Virus record (IMG/VR): IMGVR_UViG_3300020472_000016
Coordinates: 17,535-81,534 of that record
Reading direction: 5' to 3' (one strand)
Length of the DNA: 64,000 nt
Origin: a virus
In this document: positions 1-5,870 of the stretch, piece after piece
How the letters are laid out: the number at the start of each line of letters is the position of its first letter
How positions within the stretch are numbered: the stretch's first letter is position 1
Program-made: the position numbers and the translations under genes
The notes under the pieces: model-generated
Databases searched by the model: none
What the model was told of the DNA's origin: nothing
Seen by the model: the letters and a program-made list of their open reading frames with translations, nothing else

Positions 1-210
1 AGAATCGAAGTCAACAGTCAAGAGTGTTTTGCAGTTGTTAGAGCAAAGAATCTAACAGAGGAACTGATCCAATTGTCCTCAAAATTAGAAAGACAAAGTT
101 ATGTTACAAAACTGCTCAAGAAACTGTACTCTGAACTAGACTATCAACATGAGTTACTCAAGAATCCATCACTCAAACAACTCAAATCCAATGATTCTTG
201 GTTAGACTAA
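1..210 (+). CDS. 3' end of an unidentified gene (partial)
   Basis: An open frame enters from the left edge and ends at TAA 208-210, giving the last 69 residues of a protein whose start lies outside the window. The visible part is rich in Leu, Lys, Glu and Gln (for example ELIQLSSKLERQ and LLKKLYSELDYQHELL), so it is probably helical and possibly coiled coil. It ends in LKSNDSWLD. No family is recognised. It lies 27 bases upstream of the next gene on the same strand. Confidence 0.6.
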   Translation, partial: RIEVNSQECFAVVRAKNLTEELIQLSSKLERQSYVTKLLKKLYSELDYQHELLKNPSLKQLKSNDSWLD

Positions 211-237
211 ACAAACCCAATTCGCATAGGTGAATCA

Positions 238-1374
238 ATGACAACTAAACGAGGTGCTGGCAGTACTGCCGACCATTACATCCAAGACACTGCTGAGATA
301 TACTTAGCAGCACGATTACAAGAGGAAGCAGAAAAGAATGGAGTTGCAATTAGTCACTGTTCAGCAGCACAAGAAGGACAATGGACAGAGTATGCCACAT
401 CACGCAATGTACTCTCTAAGTTCATTGGATCCAAGTATAAGACAAATGTTGATAAAACAGTCAGTGGAATTACATCTGATCTTATCAAGAAGTATCCTGG
501 ACGCAAGTTTTACTTTACATGCGTAGATGCTGAGTATAGAAATAAGAATCTAAAAGGTGATTTACTCATTACATTTGATAATTGTGAGCAAATATCTATC
601 TCAGTTAAGAACTATAAGAATGGATATGATAGTTTACAAGTATGCTCAGGCACATTTAATAGTACTCTAGTTAACTTCTTATTTGAGAATACTGATTGTA
701 CACCAGGTACATATATTGGCACAGATAATAAGAAATTTAAAGGAAGTAAGAGATCAGTTAGAGATAGATATGTCAAAGAGATTGCACCACAGTTATTACC
801 TTTCTTTTGGGAGTTAGATACAATTAATGATGATATTCGTTCATTCTATATTAATAGTGTAGAAGCAGAACATTGGGATAATGTATCATCTAAGTGGAAG
901 GAAGATTGCACATCTATTGGTAAATCAGTAGCACAAACTGTGTGTGATGCGTTATCACTAATTGACAACAAATTAGTGCTTAAAAGGTTACAGAAACAGA
1001 CAGGAATTGTAGGTGATGAGCATCTACTTTGCATTGGTAAAGGTGAATACTTATTCTCACTAACTAATGAGAAATATGAGACACTTAAGAATAGATTAAC
1101 ACATGCAAATAAGGTAGACATTCGTGTTAGTGGACAATCACTTTTCTATGATATATGTGATTTAGATGGTATAATATTAACCATAAATCAACCATGTACT
1201 CTACAAAAGAATGGTGCTTGGCATGCACTTAATGAGGACAAATTTGATGGACTAAGAGAGAAGAATGATAAGGGCAAGAAAGTATTACTTAAGTGGGGTC
1301 AACGTAGACCTGCTAAGAGTAAAGAACTTGCAACCTCAACTAACACTTACCTACGCATAAAACAGGCACTATAG
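238..1374 (+). CDS. Hypothetical protein with a possible PD-(D/E)XK nuclease-like core
   Basis: This 378-residue protein starts at ATG 238 behind AGGTG. Residues 96-126 carry the pattern VDAEYRNKNLKGDLLITF, then after a short turn ISISVKNY. A GD-hydrophobic strand followed by a strand ending in x-V-K is what the PD-(D/E)XK nuclease fold shows (here D108 and K124). The usual Glu two residues before Lys is Ser122, so the assignment is tentative and activity is uncertain. The C-terminal third has a basic region (KGKKVLLKWGQRRPAKSK) that could bind DNA. There is no signal peptide or membrane segment. The next gene starts one base after its stop, so the two are probably co-transcribed. Alternative: an unrelated phage protein of unknown function. 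The coding call is firm; the fold call is weak. Confidence 0.8.
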   Translation: MTTKRGAGSTADHYIQDTAEIYLAARLQEEAEKNGVAISHCSAAQEGQWTEYATSRNVLSKFIGSKYKTNVDKTVSGITSDLIKKYPGRKFYFTCVDAEYRNKNLKGDLLITFDNCEQISISVKNYKNGYDSLQVCSGTFNSTLVNFLFENTDCTPGTYIGTDNKKFKGSKRSVRDRYVKEIAPQLLPFFWELDTINDDIRSFYINSVEAEHWDNVSSKWKEDCTSIGKSVAQTVCDALSLIDNKLVLKRLQKQTGIVGDEHLLCIGKGEYLFSLTNEKYETLKNRLTHANKVDIRVSGQSLFYDICDLDGIILTINQPCTLQKNGAWHALNEDKFDGLREKNDKGKKVLLKWGQRRPAKSKELATSTNTYLRIKQAL

Positions 1375-1375
1375 T

Positions 1376-1936
1376 ATGAAAACTCTGTTCCCTATACAAT
1401 ATCATCATGTACATATTAGAGACCATAAAGAAACATTTGGTAAACTATATGATTCATGCAAAGATATATGTAAAGAGGTAGATGGTAAATGGAATTGTTC
1501 AGTTAATAGCACATTCTTTGATGAGAATGATATCGTAGCACCTGAACAATTGGGTGCATTGTTATCACCTTACTTGTATCAATACTTCCCACCTGAAGTA
1601 GAATTAAAAATAGTTAATTCATGGTTAAATGTATACAATAAGGGACAACATCAAGAACCTCATCATCATGTACAGTTTCCAGAGTTTATTAACTTTAGTG
1701 GTGTAATCTTCCTTAATTATGATAAAGAAAAGGATGCACCATTTTACTTTGAGAATATGAACTTAGATCATACGATCTCAGGGTATACTCATATCTTTAA
1801 ACAGAACCCCATCATGTACCCACAAGTAAGACAAGGTGATCTAATCGTCTTCCCTTCATTTGTGCGTCATGGTGTACTGTTACAGAAAGAGGATTCTAAC
1901 CGTACCACATTATCATTTAATTTGGACGTGAGGTAG
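1376..1936 (+). CDS. 2OG-Fe(II) oxygenase-like protein
   Basis: The protein has 186 residues. The pattern fits the small 2-oxoglutarate/Fe(II)-dependent oxygenases common in T4-like cyanophages. SWLNVYNKGQHQEPHHHVQF supplies the first iron ligands (H96/H98). SGVIFLNYD is the following core strand. QGDLIVFPSFVRHGV carries the distal His (H165), and NRTTLSFNL gives the Arg (R176) expected to bind the 2OG carboxylate. Such enzymes hydroxylate or otherwise oxidise a substrate while decarboxylating 2OG; the substrate here is unknown. The usual HxD is replaced by an HHH run, so the exact ligand set is uncertain. It follows the upstream gene by one base. A second, divergent member lies at 6974-7684. 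Confidence 0.82.
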   Translation: MKTLFPIQYHHVHIRDHKETFGKLYDSCKDICKEVDGKWNCSVNSTFFDENDIVAPEQLGALLSPYLYQYFPPEVELKIVNSWLNVYNKGQHQEPHHHVQFPEFINFSGVIFLNYDKEKDAPFYFENMNLDHTISGYTHIFKQNPIMYPQVRQGDLIVFPSFVRHGVLLQKEDSNRTTLSFNLDVR

Positions 1937-1963
1937 GACAGTTTGCAAAGTGCACACTACATG

Positions 1964-1992
1964 CTGACAAGGGCATCGAACTCGTGTATATT
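1964..1992 (+). promoter_or_regulatory. Sigma70-like promoter, element 1 of a repeated promoter-leader module
   Basis: CTGACA (1964-1969), a 17-base spacer and TATATT (1987-1992) match a bacterial sigma70 promoter. Eight bases after the -10 comes GGAAAACAAAAC (2001-2012), which recurs exactly eight bases after the TATAAT at 2914. The transcript would open with the left arm of the inverted repeat at 1997-2096 and then run through the small genes from 2123. An 11-codon frame (2018-2053) in the leader could be a leader peptide, but nothing supports its translation. Confidence 0.5.
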
Positions 1993-1996
1993 ATAA

Positions 1997-2096
1997 GAGT
2001 GGAAAACAAAACGAGGCATGGGTCTCGACATTGTGGGTAAATTGTCCTACTAAGAGCATCGAGTTTAATTCGAACCTCTCGTTTTTGTTTTCCCTC
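1997..2096 (+). repeat. Long imperfect inverted repeat in an intergenic leader
   Basis: The left arm 1997-2015 (GAG, a T, then GGAAAACAAAACGAG) pairs with the right arm 2078-2096 (CTCGTTTTTGTTTTCC, then CTC). The helix has about 18 pairs with two single-base bulges. The intervening 62 bases include a smaller TCGA...TCGA hairpin. The 1937-2122 gap has no convincing gene. The right arm contains T5 and T4 runs, so it could act as a terminator or attenuator, or as a structured 5' leader. A tRNA was considered and does not fold. Confidence 0.5.
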
Positions 2097-2122
2097 ACCT
2101 AGTCCCTTCTCTTCATTACATT

Positions 2123-2194
2123 ATGACAACTTATGATGCCACCATGTATGAAGAGATACTCAAATACCTAAAGGAGTCTCAAAATGGCATTTAA
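2123..2194 (+). CDS. Possible 23-aa peptide
   Basis: ATG 2123 to TAA 2194 encodes MTTYDATMYEEILKYLKESQ plus three residues. There is no clear ribosome-binding site, and the frame overlaps the start of the better supported 32-aa gene, whose AAAGGAG site lies inside it. It may be a real coupled peptide or chance. Confidence 0.25.
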   Translation: MTTYDATMYEEILKYLKESQNGI

Positions 2195-2282
2195 TGCACA
2201 ACAAGCACTTGTTGCACGTCTAGTGGCAGCAGAATCAGGTTTCGAACTTCTTTCTATTATCGATGAGTATCTCAACAACTAA
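2184..2282 (+). CDS. Small hypothetical protein, 32 aa
   Basis: The start ATG 2184 is preceded by a strong AAAGGAG ribosome-binding site about seven bases upstream. The product opens MAFNAQQALVARLVAAESGF and ends in LSIIDEYLNN, a short amphipathic helical protein. Its end overlaps the start of the next gene (2263) by 20 bases in another frame, as expected for translationally coupled phage genes. Function unknown. Confidence 0.6.
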   Translation: MAFNAQQALVARLVAAESGFELLSIIDEYLNN

Positions 2283-2472
2283 CACACAGTATGCATGGGG
2301 GTCAGGGGACGTAAGTCCCTTTGCCCCTTCTCTTACAACTGAGGAGTACGAAGAGATCATTACATGCATACATGAAAAGATCAAGAGTGAGTACAAGGAC
2401 GATGAAACTTGTAGGTTTTATTCTCATCTCTTGGGTAAACTCCTAGTCCTGGCAAATCAAGAGGAACAATGA
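2263..2472 (+). CDS. Hypothetical protein, 69 aa
   Basis: The acidic product has a low-complexity N-terminus and a helical C-terminal half (EEYEEIITCIHEKIKSEYKD...). It overlaps the gene before it by 20 bases and the gene after it by four (ATGA at 2469), so it belongs to a tightly coupled run of four to five tiny genes. No family is recognised. Confidence 0.65.
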   Translation: MSISTTNTQYAWGSGDVSPFAPSLTTEEYEEIITCIHEKIKSEYKDDETCRFYSHLLGKLLVLANQEEQ

Positions 2473-2654
2473 ACTACACAGTCAATTTTAATCATGGTGA
2501 GTTGTACCGTCTTCTAGAAATCATGGAAGGTGAGTATAACCAACTCAAAGAATCAATTGTTAAGTATAAAGATGATGATTTCTTAAGTGATAACATAGAG
2601 GATTATATTTCACACGATATCTATCACAAACTCAAGCAATCTTTCACCAAATGA
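2469..2654 (+). CDS. Hypothetical protein, 61 aa
   Basis: It begins in an ATGA overlap with the upstream stop. The product (MNYTVNFNHGELYRLLEIME...) is predicted mostly helical with an acidic middle. Small proteins of this look are common in cyanophage early regions, but no function can be assigned. It ends in a four-base overlap with the next gene. Confidence 0.65.
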   Translation: MNYTVNFNHGELYRLLEIMEGEYNQLKESIVKYKDDDFLSDNIEDYISHDIYHKLKQSFTK

Positions 2655-2875
2655 CTGACATTAACTGGGAAATCTTCACTAATGAAACTGATGACAAGCA
2701 GCACTCAATTGATAATATGGGTGATACTTTGTTAGAGAAACTTGAGGCACATATAAATGTAAACAATTTGGAAGAGGCACGAGCAATATTTAATGAGTGG
2801 ATTGTAGATGGAGACGACCCCGAAGACAATGAGTATGAATTCCTATTTTTGGATGCACTCGTAGACACTCCATAA
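2651..2875 (+). CDS. Hypothetical acidic protein, 74 aa
   Basis: It starts in an ATGA overlap. The product is strongly acidic (many Asp and Glu, for example VDGDDPEDNEYEF) with a central helix (LEKLEAHINVNNLEEARAIF). It is the last gene of the coupled run; the next promoter element follows about 40 bases downstream. Acidic mini-proteins of phages sometimes bind host enzymes, but nothing here shows a target. Confidence 0.65.
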   Translation: MTDINWEIFTNETDDKQHSIDNMGDTLLEKLEAHINVNNLEEARAIFNEWIVDGDDPEDNEYEFLFLDALVDTP

Positions 2876-2913
2876 ACTGTCCACCATTCACCCCATTAGG
2901 TGCCGTTTATGCT

Positions 2914-2939
2914 TATAATGACAGTATGGAAAACAAAAC
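2914..2939 (+). promoter_or_regulatory. Promoter-leader module, element 2
   Basis: A perfect TATAAT (2914-2919) is followed eight bases later by GGAAAACAAAAC (2928-2939), the same 12-mer at the same spacing as near 1987-2012. No good -35 box is seen at 17 bases; CCCCAT sits there, comparable with CACCAT upstream of the third element at 4208. Initiation about seven bases after the -10 would fall at or near ATG 2926, so the transcript could be leaderless or use ATG 2947. Confidence 0.45.
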
Positions 2940-3087
2940 AGATCAAATGACCGTCCTCAACCTCACTCAGTCCGAAGCAGCACTTCTCAACAGCATTTTC
3001 GCTTCTGTCGCTGATTTGGATCTCACCGAGCATATGGACGATGAAACAGAATTCGACACCCTATGGGACAAAGTTTGCAAACTTTGA
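2926..3087 (+). CDS. Small acidic hypothetical protein, 53 aa
   Basis: The frame from ATG 2926 to TGA 3087 encodes a product containing LTQSEAALLNSIFASVADL and an acidic C-terminal half. An alternative start is ATG 2947, giving 46 residues. Neither has a good ribosome-binding site, and the -10 box at 2914 is very close to the first. The stop codon lies inside the stem of a strong terminator, so this is a single-gene transcription unit. Function unknown. Confidence 0.6.
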   Translation: MENKTDQMTVLNLTQSEAALLNSIFASVADLDLTEHMDDETEFDTLWDKVCKL

Positions 3088-3098
3088 TCCCATTTTTT
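3065..3098 (+). terminator. Rho-independent terminator overlapping a stop codon
   Basis: GGGAC and AAAGTTT pair with AAACTTT, G and TCCC around a GC turn (3065-3091). The helix has about 12 pairs with one bulged A. It is followed by ATTTTTT (3092-3098). It ends the 2926-3087 unit; its stem contains that gene's last codons and stop. Confidence 0.8.
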
Positions 3099-3129
3099 AT
3101 TATAAATCACTATCACGGAGTTACTAACA

Positions 3130-3276
3130 ATGAGCACCTTAAATCACGAGACAATTCTAGAAACAATCTATGATGAATTCATAGATGAAGCAACACAAAC
3201 AGGCAACATCTCAATGTATACACAAAAAGAGATTGAGTCCATTGTTTATCAACGTTTCGAGGATCTTTGCCAATGA
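3130..3276 (+). CDS. Hypothetical protein, 48 aa
   Basis: ATG 3130 follows a GGAG site. The product (MSTLNHETILETIYDEFIDE...) is acidic and probably two helices. The stop TGA 3274-3276 overlaps ATG 3273 of the next gene (ATGA), starting another coupled series. No family recognised. Confidence 0.6.
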   Translation: MSTLNHETILETIYDEFIDEATQTGNISMYTQKEIESIVYQRFEDLCQ

Positions 3277-3530
3277 TTAACAATCACAATGAAATCAGTA
3301 TCATGGCAAGAAAACGTTATGATACAGTCTTATCTTCTCACTTTGGCATGACATTTTGGTTAGATGATGATAACGACTTCTGTTATTGTCCTACCTTTAA
3401 TGATAACAAACCAGATAAAGATAACTGGGGTTATGTATGTGAATGGGATACAATTACATCTACTGATTTAGATAAATTGTTCTACATTCATAAAGAATGT
3501 GTATTAAACAAAGCATCAATCTGGGCATGA
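3273..3530 (+). CDS. Hypothetical protein, about 85 aa
   Basis: The chosen start is ATG 3273, in ATGA overlap with the upstream stop; a TTG six bases earlier is also in frame. An internal ATG at 3303 begins MARKRYD, encoded by the same 17 bases that open the NlpC/P60-like gene at 6242, so 3303 may be the functional start. The remainder is rich in Trp, Tyr, Cys and Asp (FWLDDDNDFCYCPTF...) with no recognised domain. Confidence 0.6.
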   Translation: MINNHNEISIMARKRYDTVLSSHFGMTFWLDDDNDFCYCPTFNDNKPDKDNWGYVCEWDTITSTDLDKLFYIHKECVLNKASIWA

Positions 3531-3874
3531 ATTATTATCAACAAGCAAATCCAAATGCTACTAACTCAGAGTTAGATAGTAAGGTAATCATTAGGAGAGA
3601 TTGTTTTAAAGAATGCAAGAGATTAGACATTCCTGGATATCATGAAGAGTTGTTCATTCATGGTGACAATGTTACACTTAGTCCTGCATTTACCATCAAC
3701 TCCGTTGATAACGAGTATCATGTAATGCAACGTCTTAAGTTAACAACAACTAACCAAGAATGCTATGTGTATGAAAAGATTTATCATGCAGATACAGTTG
3801 CTGATTGTAAAGAATATGTGCTACAATATATACAAGAACCTATTACTTTGGAGATCATAAATGGGGAAAGATAA
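3527..3874 (+). CDS. Hypothetical protein, 115 aa
   Basis: The start ATG 3527 is chosen for its ATGA overlap with the upstream stop; an in-frame upstream GTG is less likely. The product is mixed alpha/beta with several Cys, including RRDCFKECKRLDIPGYHEEL and a C-terminal NQECYVYEKIYHADTVADCK. No family is recognised. It overlaps the next gene (3861) by 14 bases. Confidence 0.62.
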   Translation: MNYYQQANPNATNSELDSKVIIRRDCFKECKRLDIPGYHEELFIHGDNVTLSPAFTINSVDNEYHVMQRLKLTTTNQECYVYEKIYHADTVADCKEYVLQYIQEPITLEIINGER

Positions 3875-4055
3875 AGAGAAACTACGTGCACAAGTTAAGT
3901 CACGTTTCTATTACCTATTTTGGGGAATTGCCACGATCTCAGTTGTATCAGGTCAAATACTTGTAGCATCTGGTTATAACAAATTTGCTAACACATTAGA
4001 TCGCTTGTTTGATACTATTGAGATACAAATTGATGACCCTATTAATTACTATTAG
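3861..4055 (+). CDS. Small membrane protein, 64 aa
   Basis: A basic N-terminus (MGKDKEKLRAQVKSR) precedes one hydrophobic segment at residues 17-39 (YYLFWGIATISVVSGQILVA...), then a polar acidic tail. This fits a single-pass inner membrane protein with the N-terminus in the cytoplasm. Its role is unknown; small phage membrane proteins can act in lysis or superinfection exclusion, but nothing specific shows either. Confidence 0.6.
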   Translation: MGKDKEKLRAQVKSRFYYLFWGIATISVVSGQILVASGYNKFANTLDRLFDTIEIQIDDPINYY

Positions 4056-4061
4056 ATCATA

Positions 4062-4199
4062 ATGTACAAGAACGTTTGTTTAACTTTGTTAGTTGCAATT
4101 AGTGCCACTAACTTATACATGAATACCATAGAACCACGCATCCGTCAATATAAAATAGACACTTTACAAAGTGTCCAGTATGCACACCATTTCCCCTAG
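4062..4199 (+). CDS. Small protein with N-terminal hydrophobic segment, 45 aa
   Basis: ATG 4062 lies six bases after the previous stop. MYKNVCLTLLVAISATNLYM looks like a short membrane anchor or signal segment, followed by a polar basic tail. It sits directly after another membrane protein, so the two may work together. Its C-terminal codons overlap the hairpin at 4158-4175. Confidence 0.5.
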   Translation: MYKNVCLTLLVAISATNLYMNTIEPRIRQYKIDTLQSVQYAHHFP

Positions 4200-4213
4200 A
4201 TTGTGTGTATAAT
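4158..4213 (+). promoter_or_regulatory. Palindromic hairpin and -10 box, promoter-leader element 3
   Basis: GACACTTTACAAAGTGTC (4158-4175) is an 8-bp inverted repeat without a T-run, so it resembles an operator more than a terminator. A perfect TATAAT follows at 4208-4213. Eight bases after it comes CAAACAAACACA, similar to the GGAAAACAAAAC placed eight bases after the -10 of elements 1 and 2. No clear -35 box is seen. It would drive the gene at 4245. Confidence 0.45.
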
Positions 4214-4244
4214 AAGTATAACAAACAAACACAGACTTTCACCC

Positions 4245-4568
4245 ATGCGTAAGATCGAACAGCAAATGAATCGTGCTCTAGTTAGTAAAAAGAACTGGGC
4301 AGGATCTAACACCACTGTTTCATACAATGAAAACACAAATTGCTCACAAGTCTTATTACATGGTCATCAAATTGCATCATACGATCATAACACTAACGCA
4401 ATCAAATTAGACTCTTGTGGATATGAAACAGTGACCACAAAGAGCAGACTAAATGCACTTTTAGATGAAGTAATGTATGGTGCTAAAGTATTCCAAAGAA
4501 ATTGGACTTGGTTCGTTAGTTATAACAATCAAACAGAATCTTTCGTTGATGGAATGATACTTATCTAG
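4245..4568 (+). CDS. Conserved phage hypothetical protein, 107 aa
   Basis: The start is ATG 4245, about 25 bases after the expected transcription start from the 4208 promoter. An upstream in-frame GTG at 4203 overlaps the promoter and is rejected. The product begins MRKIEQQMNRALVSKKNW and contains NTTVSYNENTNCSQVLLHGH and TKSRLNALL. I recall this arrangement (MRKIEQ..., a strand-rich core, then TKSRLNAL) as a widespread small phage protein of unknown function. The C-terminus is aromatic (NWTWFVSYNN). It may be a regulatory or DNA-associated protein; there is no direct evidence. Confidence 0.75.
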   Translation: MRKIEQQMNRALVSKKNWAGSNTTVSYNENTNCSQVLLHGHQIASYDHNTNAIKLDSCGYETVTTKSRLNALLDEVMYGAKVFQRNWTWFVSYNNQTESFVDGMILI

Positions 4569-4582
4569 CACAATCTCCCATT

Positions 4583-4590
4583 ACTAAATA
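4583..4590 (+). promoter_or_regulatory. Late-promoter-like box (weak)
   Basis: ACTAAATA matches the CTAAATA variant seen before structural genes at 44864 and 48246 and lies 21 bases before ATG 4611. In this AT-rich stretch a chance match is possible. Confidence 0.25.
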
Positions 4591-4610
4591 TCATTAAACC
4601 AACACAATCT

Positions 4611-4730
4611 ATGCTAGTTAAAGTATCAACAACTCAACAGACTCGCCCCACTAAGTATCAACAACCTGTACAACTCCAAAGTGTATACAATCCCCCTAAA
4701 TCACGTAAATTAAGTATACTTAATGATTAA
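4611..4730 (+). CDS. Small basic hypothetical protein, 39 aa
   Basis: The frame from ATG 4611 to TAA 4730 encodes a polar, basic, Gln/Pro/Thr-rich peptide (MLVKVSTTQQTRPTKYQQPV...) ending in KSRKLSILND. It has no good ribosome-binding site. Its stop overlaps the start of the next gene (4723) by eight bases. Probably disordered; function unknown. Confidence 0.45.
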   Translation: MLVKVSTTQQTRPTKYQQPVQLQSVYNPPKSRKLSILND

Positions 4731-4977
4731 ACAGTTCTTTACACTTTTCCACAACATTATGTCACTTGTTATTACACCAATTGAGTACACAATCGCTGCA
4801 TCAATTAATAACACTTTAGCAGATGAATATCCTGACTTAGATGATAACGCAATTGCTGAATTATCTAAACAAGTTGCAAACAATTATGACTATTCCGCAA
4901 TTTACGATGATATCCTATTTCTTGCAGATGAGCATATTAGATATCTAACAACAGATGCAAGTTTGTACACTAATTAA
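4723..4977 (+). CDS. Hypothetical membrane-associated protein, 84 aa
   Basis: The N-terminal 30 residues (MIKQFFTLFHNIMSLVITPI...) are hydrophobic and aromatic and may insert in or lie on a membrane. The rest is acidic and helical (LADEYPDLDDNAIAELSKQV). Its coding sequence contains the first of four TTTTCCACA boxes (4745-4753), so the box cluster begins inside this gene. No family recognised. Confidence 0.6.
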   Translation: MIKQFFTLFHNIMSLVITPIEYTIAASINNTLADEYPDLDDNAIAELSKQVANNYDYSAIYDDILFLADEHIRYLTTDASLYTN

Positions 4978-5362
4978 CAATGAGTTTTCCACAGGTTATT
5001 AACACTTTTCCACAGCATTGTGTAGTATTACGGTATTATTTTAAATGTTTAATTTAATATGGTTAAGTGTTAGATAGATGAGTTAATCTTGCTGACTGTT
5101 GTTGTCTAAGAGTGTACTCTATTATGTAGGAGTTGTCAACATTTAAGGGACACAACACAAAATGTCATATAGGGGTTGACTTTTCAGCGAATCCTATATA
5201 CAATAGGTACAGTTACAAAGTTACACTTAGTAATCGAATTTACCCATGGGTAGGACATACAAACGTAACGACACGTATAAGTCAAATAGACCGAAATCTA
5301 TTCGGGAAAAGAGACAACAATCGAGTCGTAATCGTCCACGGTACAATGATACTTTTTCCACA
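4745..5362 (+). other. Cluster of four DnaA-box-like sequences; candidate replication origin
   Basis: TTTTCCACA occurs exactly at 4745-4753, 4985-4993, 5006-5014 and 5354-5362, all on the same strand. This is one base from the E. coli box TTATCCACA and, as I recall, the box form described at a Synechococcus chromosomal origin. Between boxes 3 and 4 lies an AT-rich segment (about 5025-5075) suitable for unwinding. The 4978-5501 interval holds no convincing gene; its only long frame (5133-5441) needs a TTG start, lacks a spaced ribosome-binding site and contains the promoter at 5176. Binding by host DnaA and origin function are inferred. Confidence 0.4.
5176..5204 (+). promoter_or_regulatory. 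Strong sigma70-like promoter in the candidate origin region
   Basis: TTGACT (5176-5181), a 17-base spacer and TACAAT (5199-5204) make one of the best sigma70-type matches in the window. Transcription would begin near 5211 and run about 290 bases through box 4 before the first convincing start codon (5502). It could give a long leader, an origin-activating transcript, or both. Confidence 0.6.
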
Positions 5363-5501
5363 GACTATGGGGAAAAGTATAACAAACCCACCAGACAGTT
5401 TAATTCACATAGTGATGACAATTAGTCTGTGCACAGTGTAAGATAGTAGAGATAATATACAGGTCAATTCTTTACACTTTCTCTTGCTCTAATTGCCCCT
5501 C

Positions 5502-5669
5502 ATGACTAAAACTTTAACTCTCGAAACTTCACCCCCAGTTAGTGTTAAACTGTGGGCAAAGGGTTCTAAACACTTTTGGGCGTATGATTACCCACAATGT
5601 AATAAGAATGGTCCATTCAGTTCTTATCAACAATGTCTGAAAGATTGCCAGGAGTATAGTAACAAATGA
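5502..5669 (+). CDS. Hypothetical protein, 55 aa
   Basis: ATG 5502 to TGA 5669 encodes a product with a core containing VKLWAKGSKHFWAYDYPQC and a C-terminal SSYQQCLKDCQEYSNK. Three Cys and several aromatic residues suggest a compact fold. The stop overlaps the next start (ATGA at 5666). It is the first gene downstream of the promoter at 5176. No family recognised. Confidence 0.55.
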   Translation: MTKTLTLETSPPVSVKLWAKGSKHFWAYDYPQCNKNGPFSSYQQCLKDCQEYSNK

Positions 5670-5866
5670 GCACACAATCTATACCCCGTTCGTTATCATT
5701 TTTAATGGAAATGTATGACCTTGGTTCTCTACCAGCAGACGAACAGATAGTATTAGCGCAGGGACTAATTGACTGTGGTCTCGATGATACTTTACATGGC
5801 AAATATCAGCAACTATGTGATTACTTTGTTGCAGAGGGTTTGTGTTACTATGTCCCTGACGATTAG
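5666..5866 (+). CDS. Small conserved-type phage protein, 66 aa
   Basis: It begins in an ATGA overlap. The pattern LGSLPADEQIVLAQGLIDCG followed by YQQLCDYFVAEGLCYY resembles a small helical protein that I recall from several tailed phages, usually annotated hypothetical. It is acidic, with no membrane segment. A GTCCCT/AGGGAC hairpin covers its stop codon. Confidence 0.65.
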   Translation: MSTQSIPRSLSFLMEMYDLGSLPADEQIVLAQGLIDCGLDDTLHGKYQQLCDYFVAEGLCYYVPDD

Positions 5867-5870
5867 GGAC
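5852..5870 (+). other. Hairpin over a stop codon, no T-run
   Basis: GTCCCT (5852-5857) pairs with AGGGAC (5865-5870) around a seven-base loop. No uridine run follows, so it is not a standard intrinsic terminator. It could stabilise the mRNA 3' end. The following 5871-6029 interval is AT-rich with nothing else recognised. Confidence 0.35.

Noticed and set aside
1997-2096. A tRNA gene suggested by the TTCGAA loop and surrounding helices
   Set aside because: The stem of a T-arm around TTCGAAC does not pair, and no acceptor or anticodon arm can be drawn.
2908-2916. TATGCTTA as a T4 MotA box for a middle promoter
   Set aside because: It overlaps the -10 box instead of lying about 12 bases upstream.
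5133-5441. 102-codon open frame in the candidate origin region
   Set aside because: It needs a TTG start directly abutting its only purine-rich site, contains a strong promoter at 5176-5204 and a TTTTCCACA box, and the translation has no recognisable features.
5852-5870. Intrinsic terminator after the 66-aa gene
   Set aside because: The hairpin is followed by AGTAAATGAT rather than a T-run.
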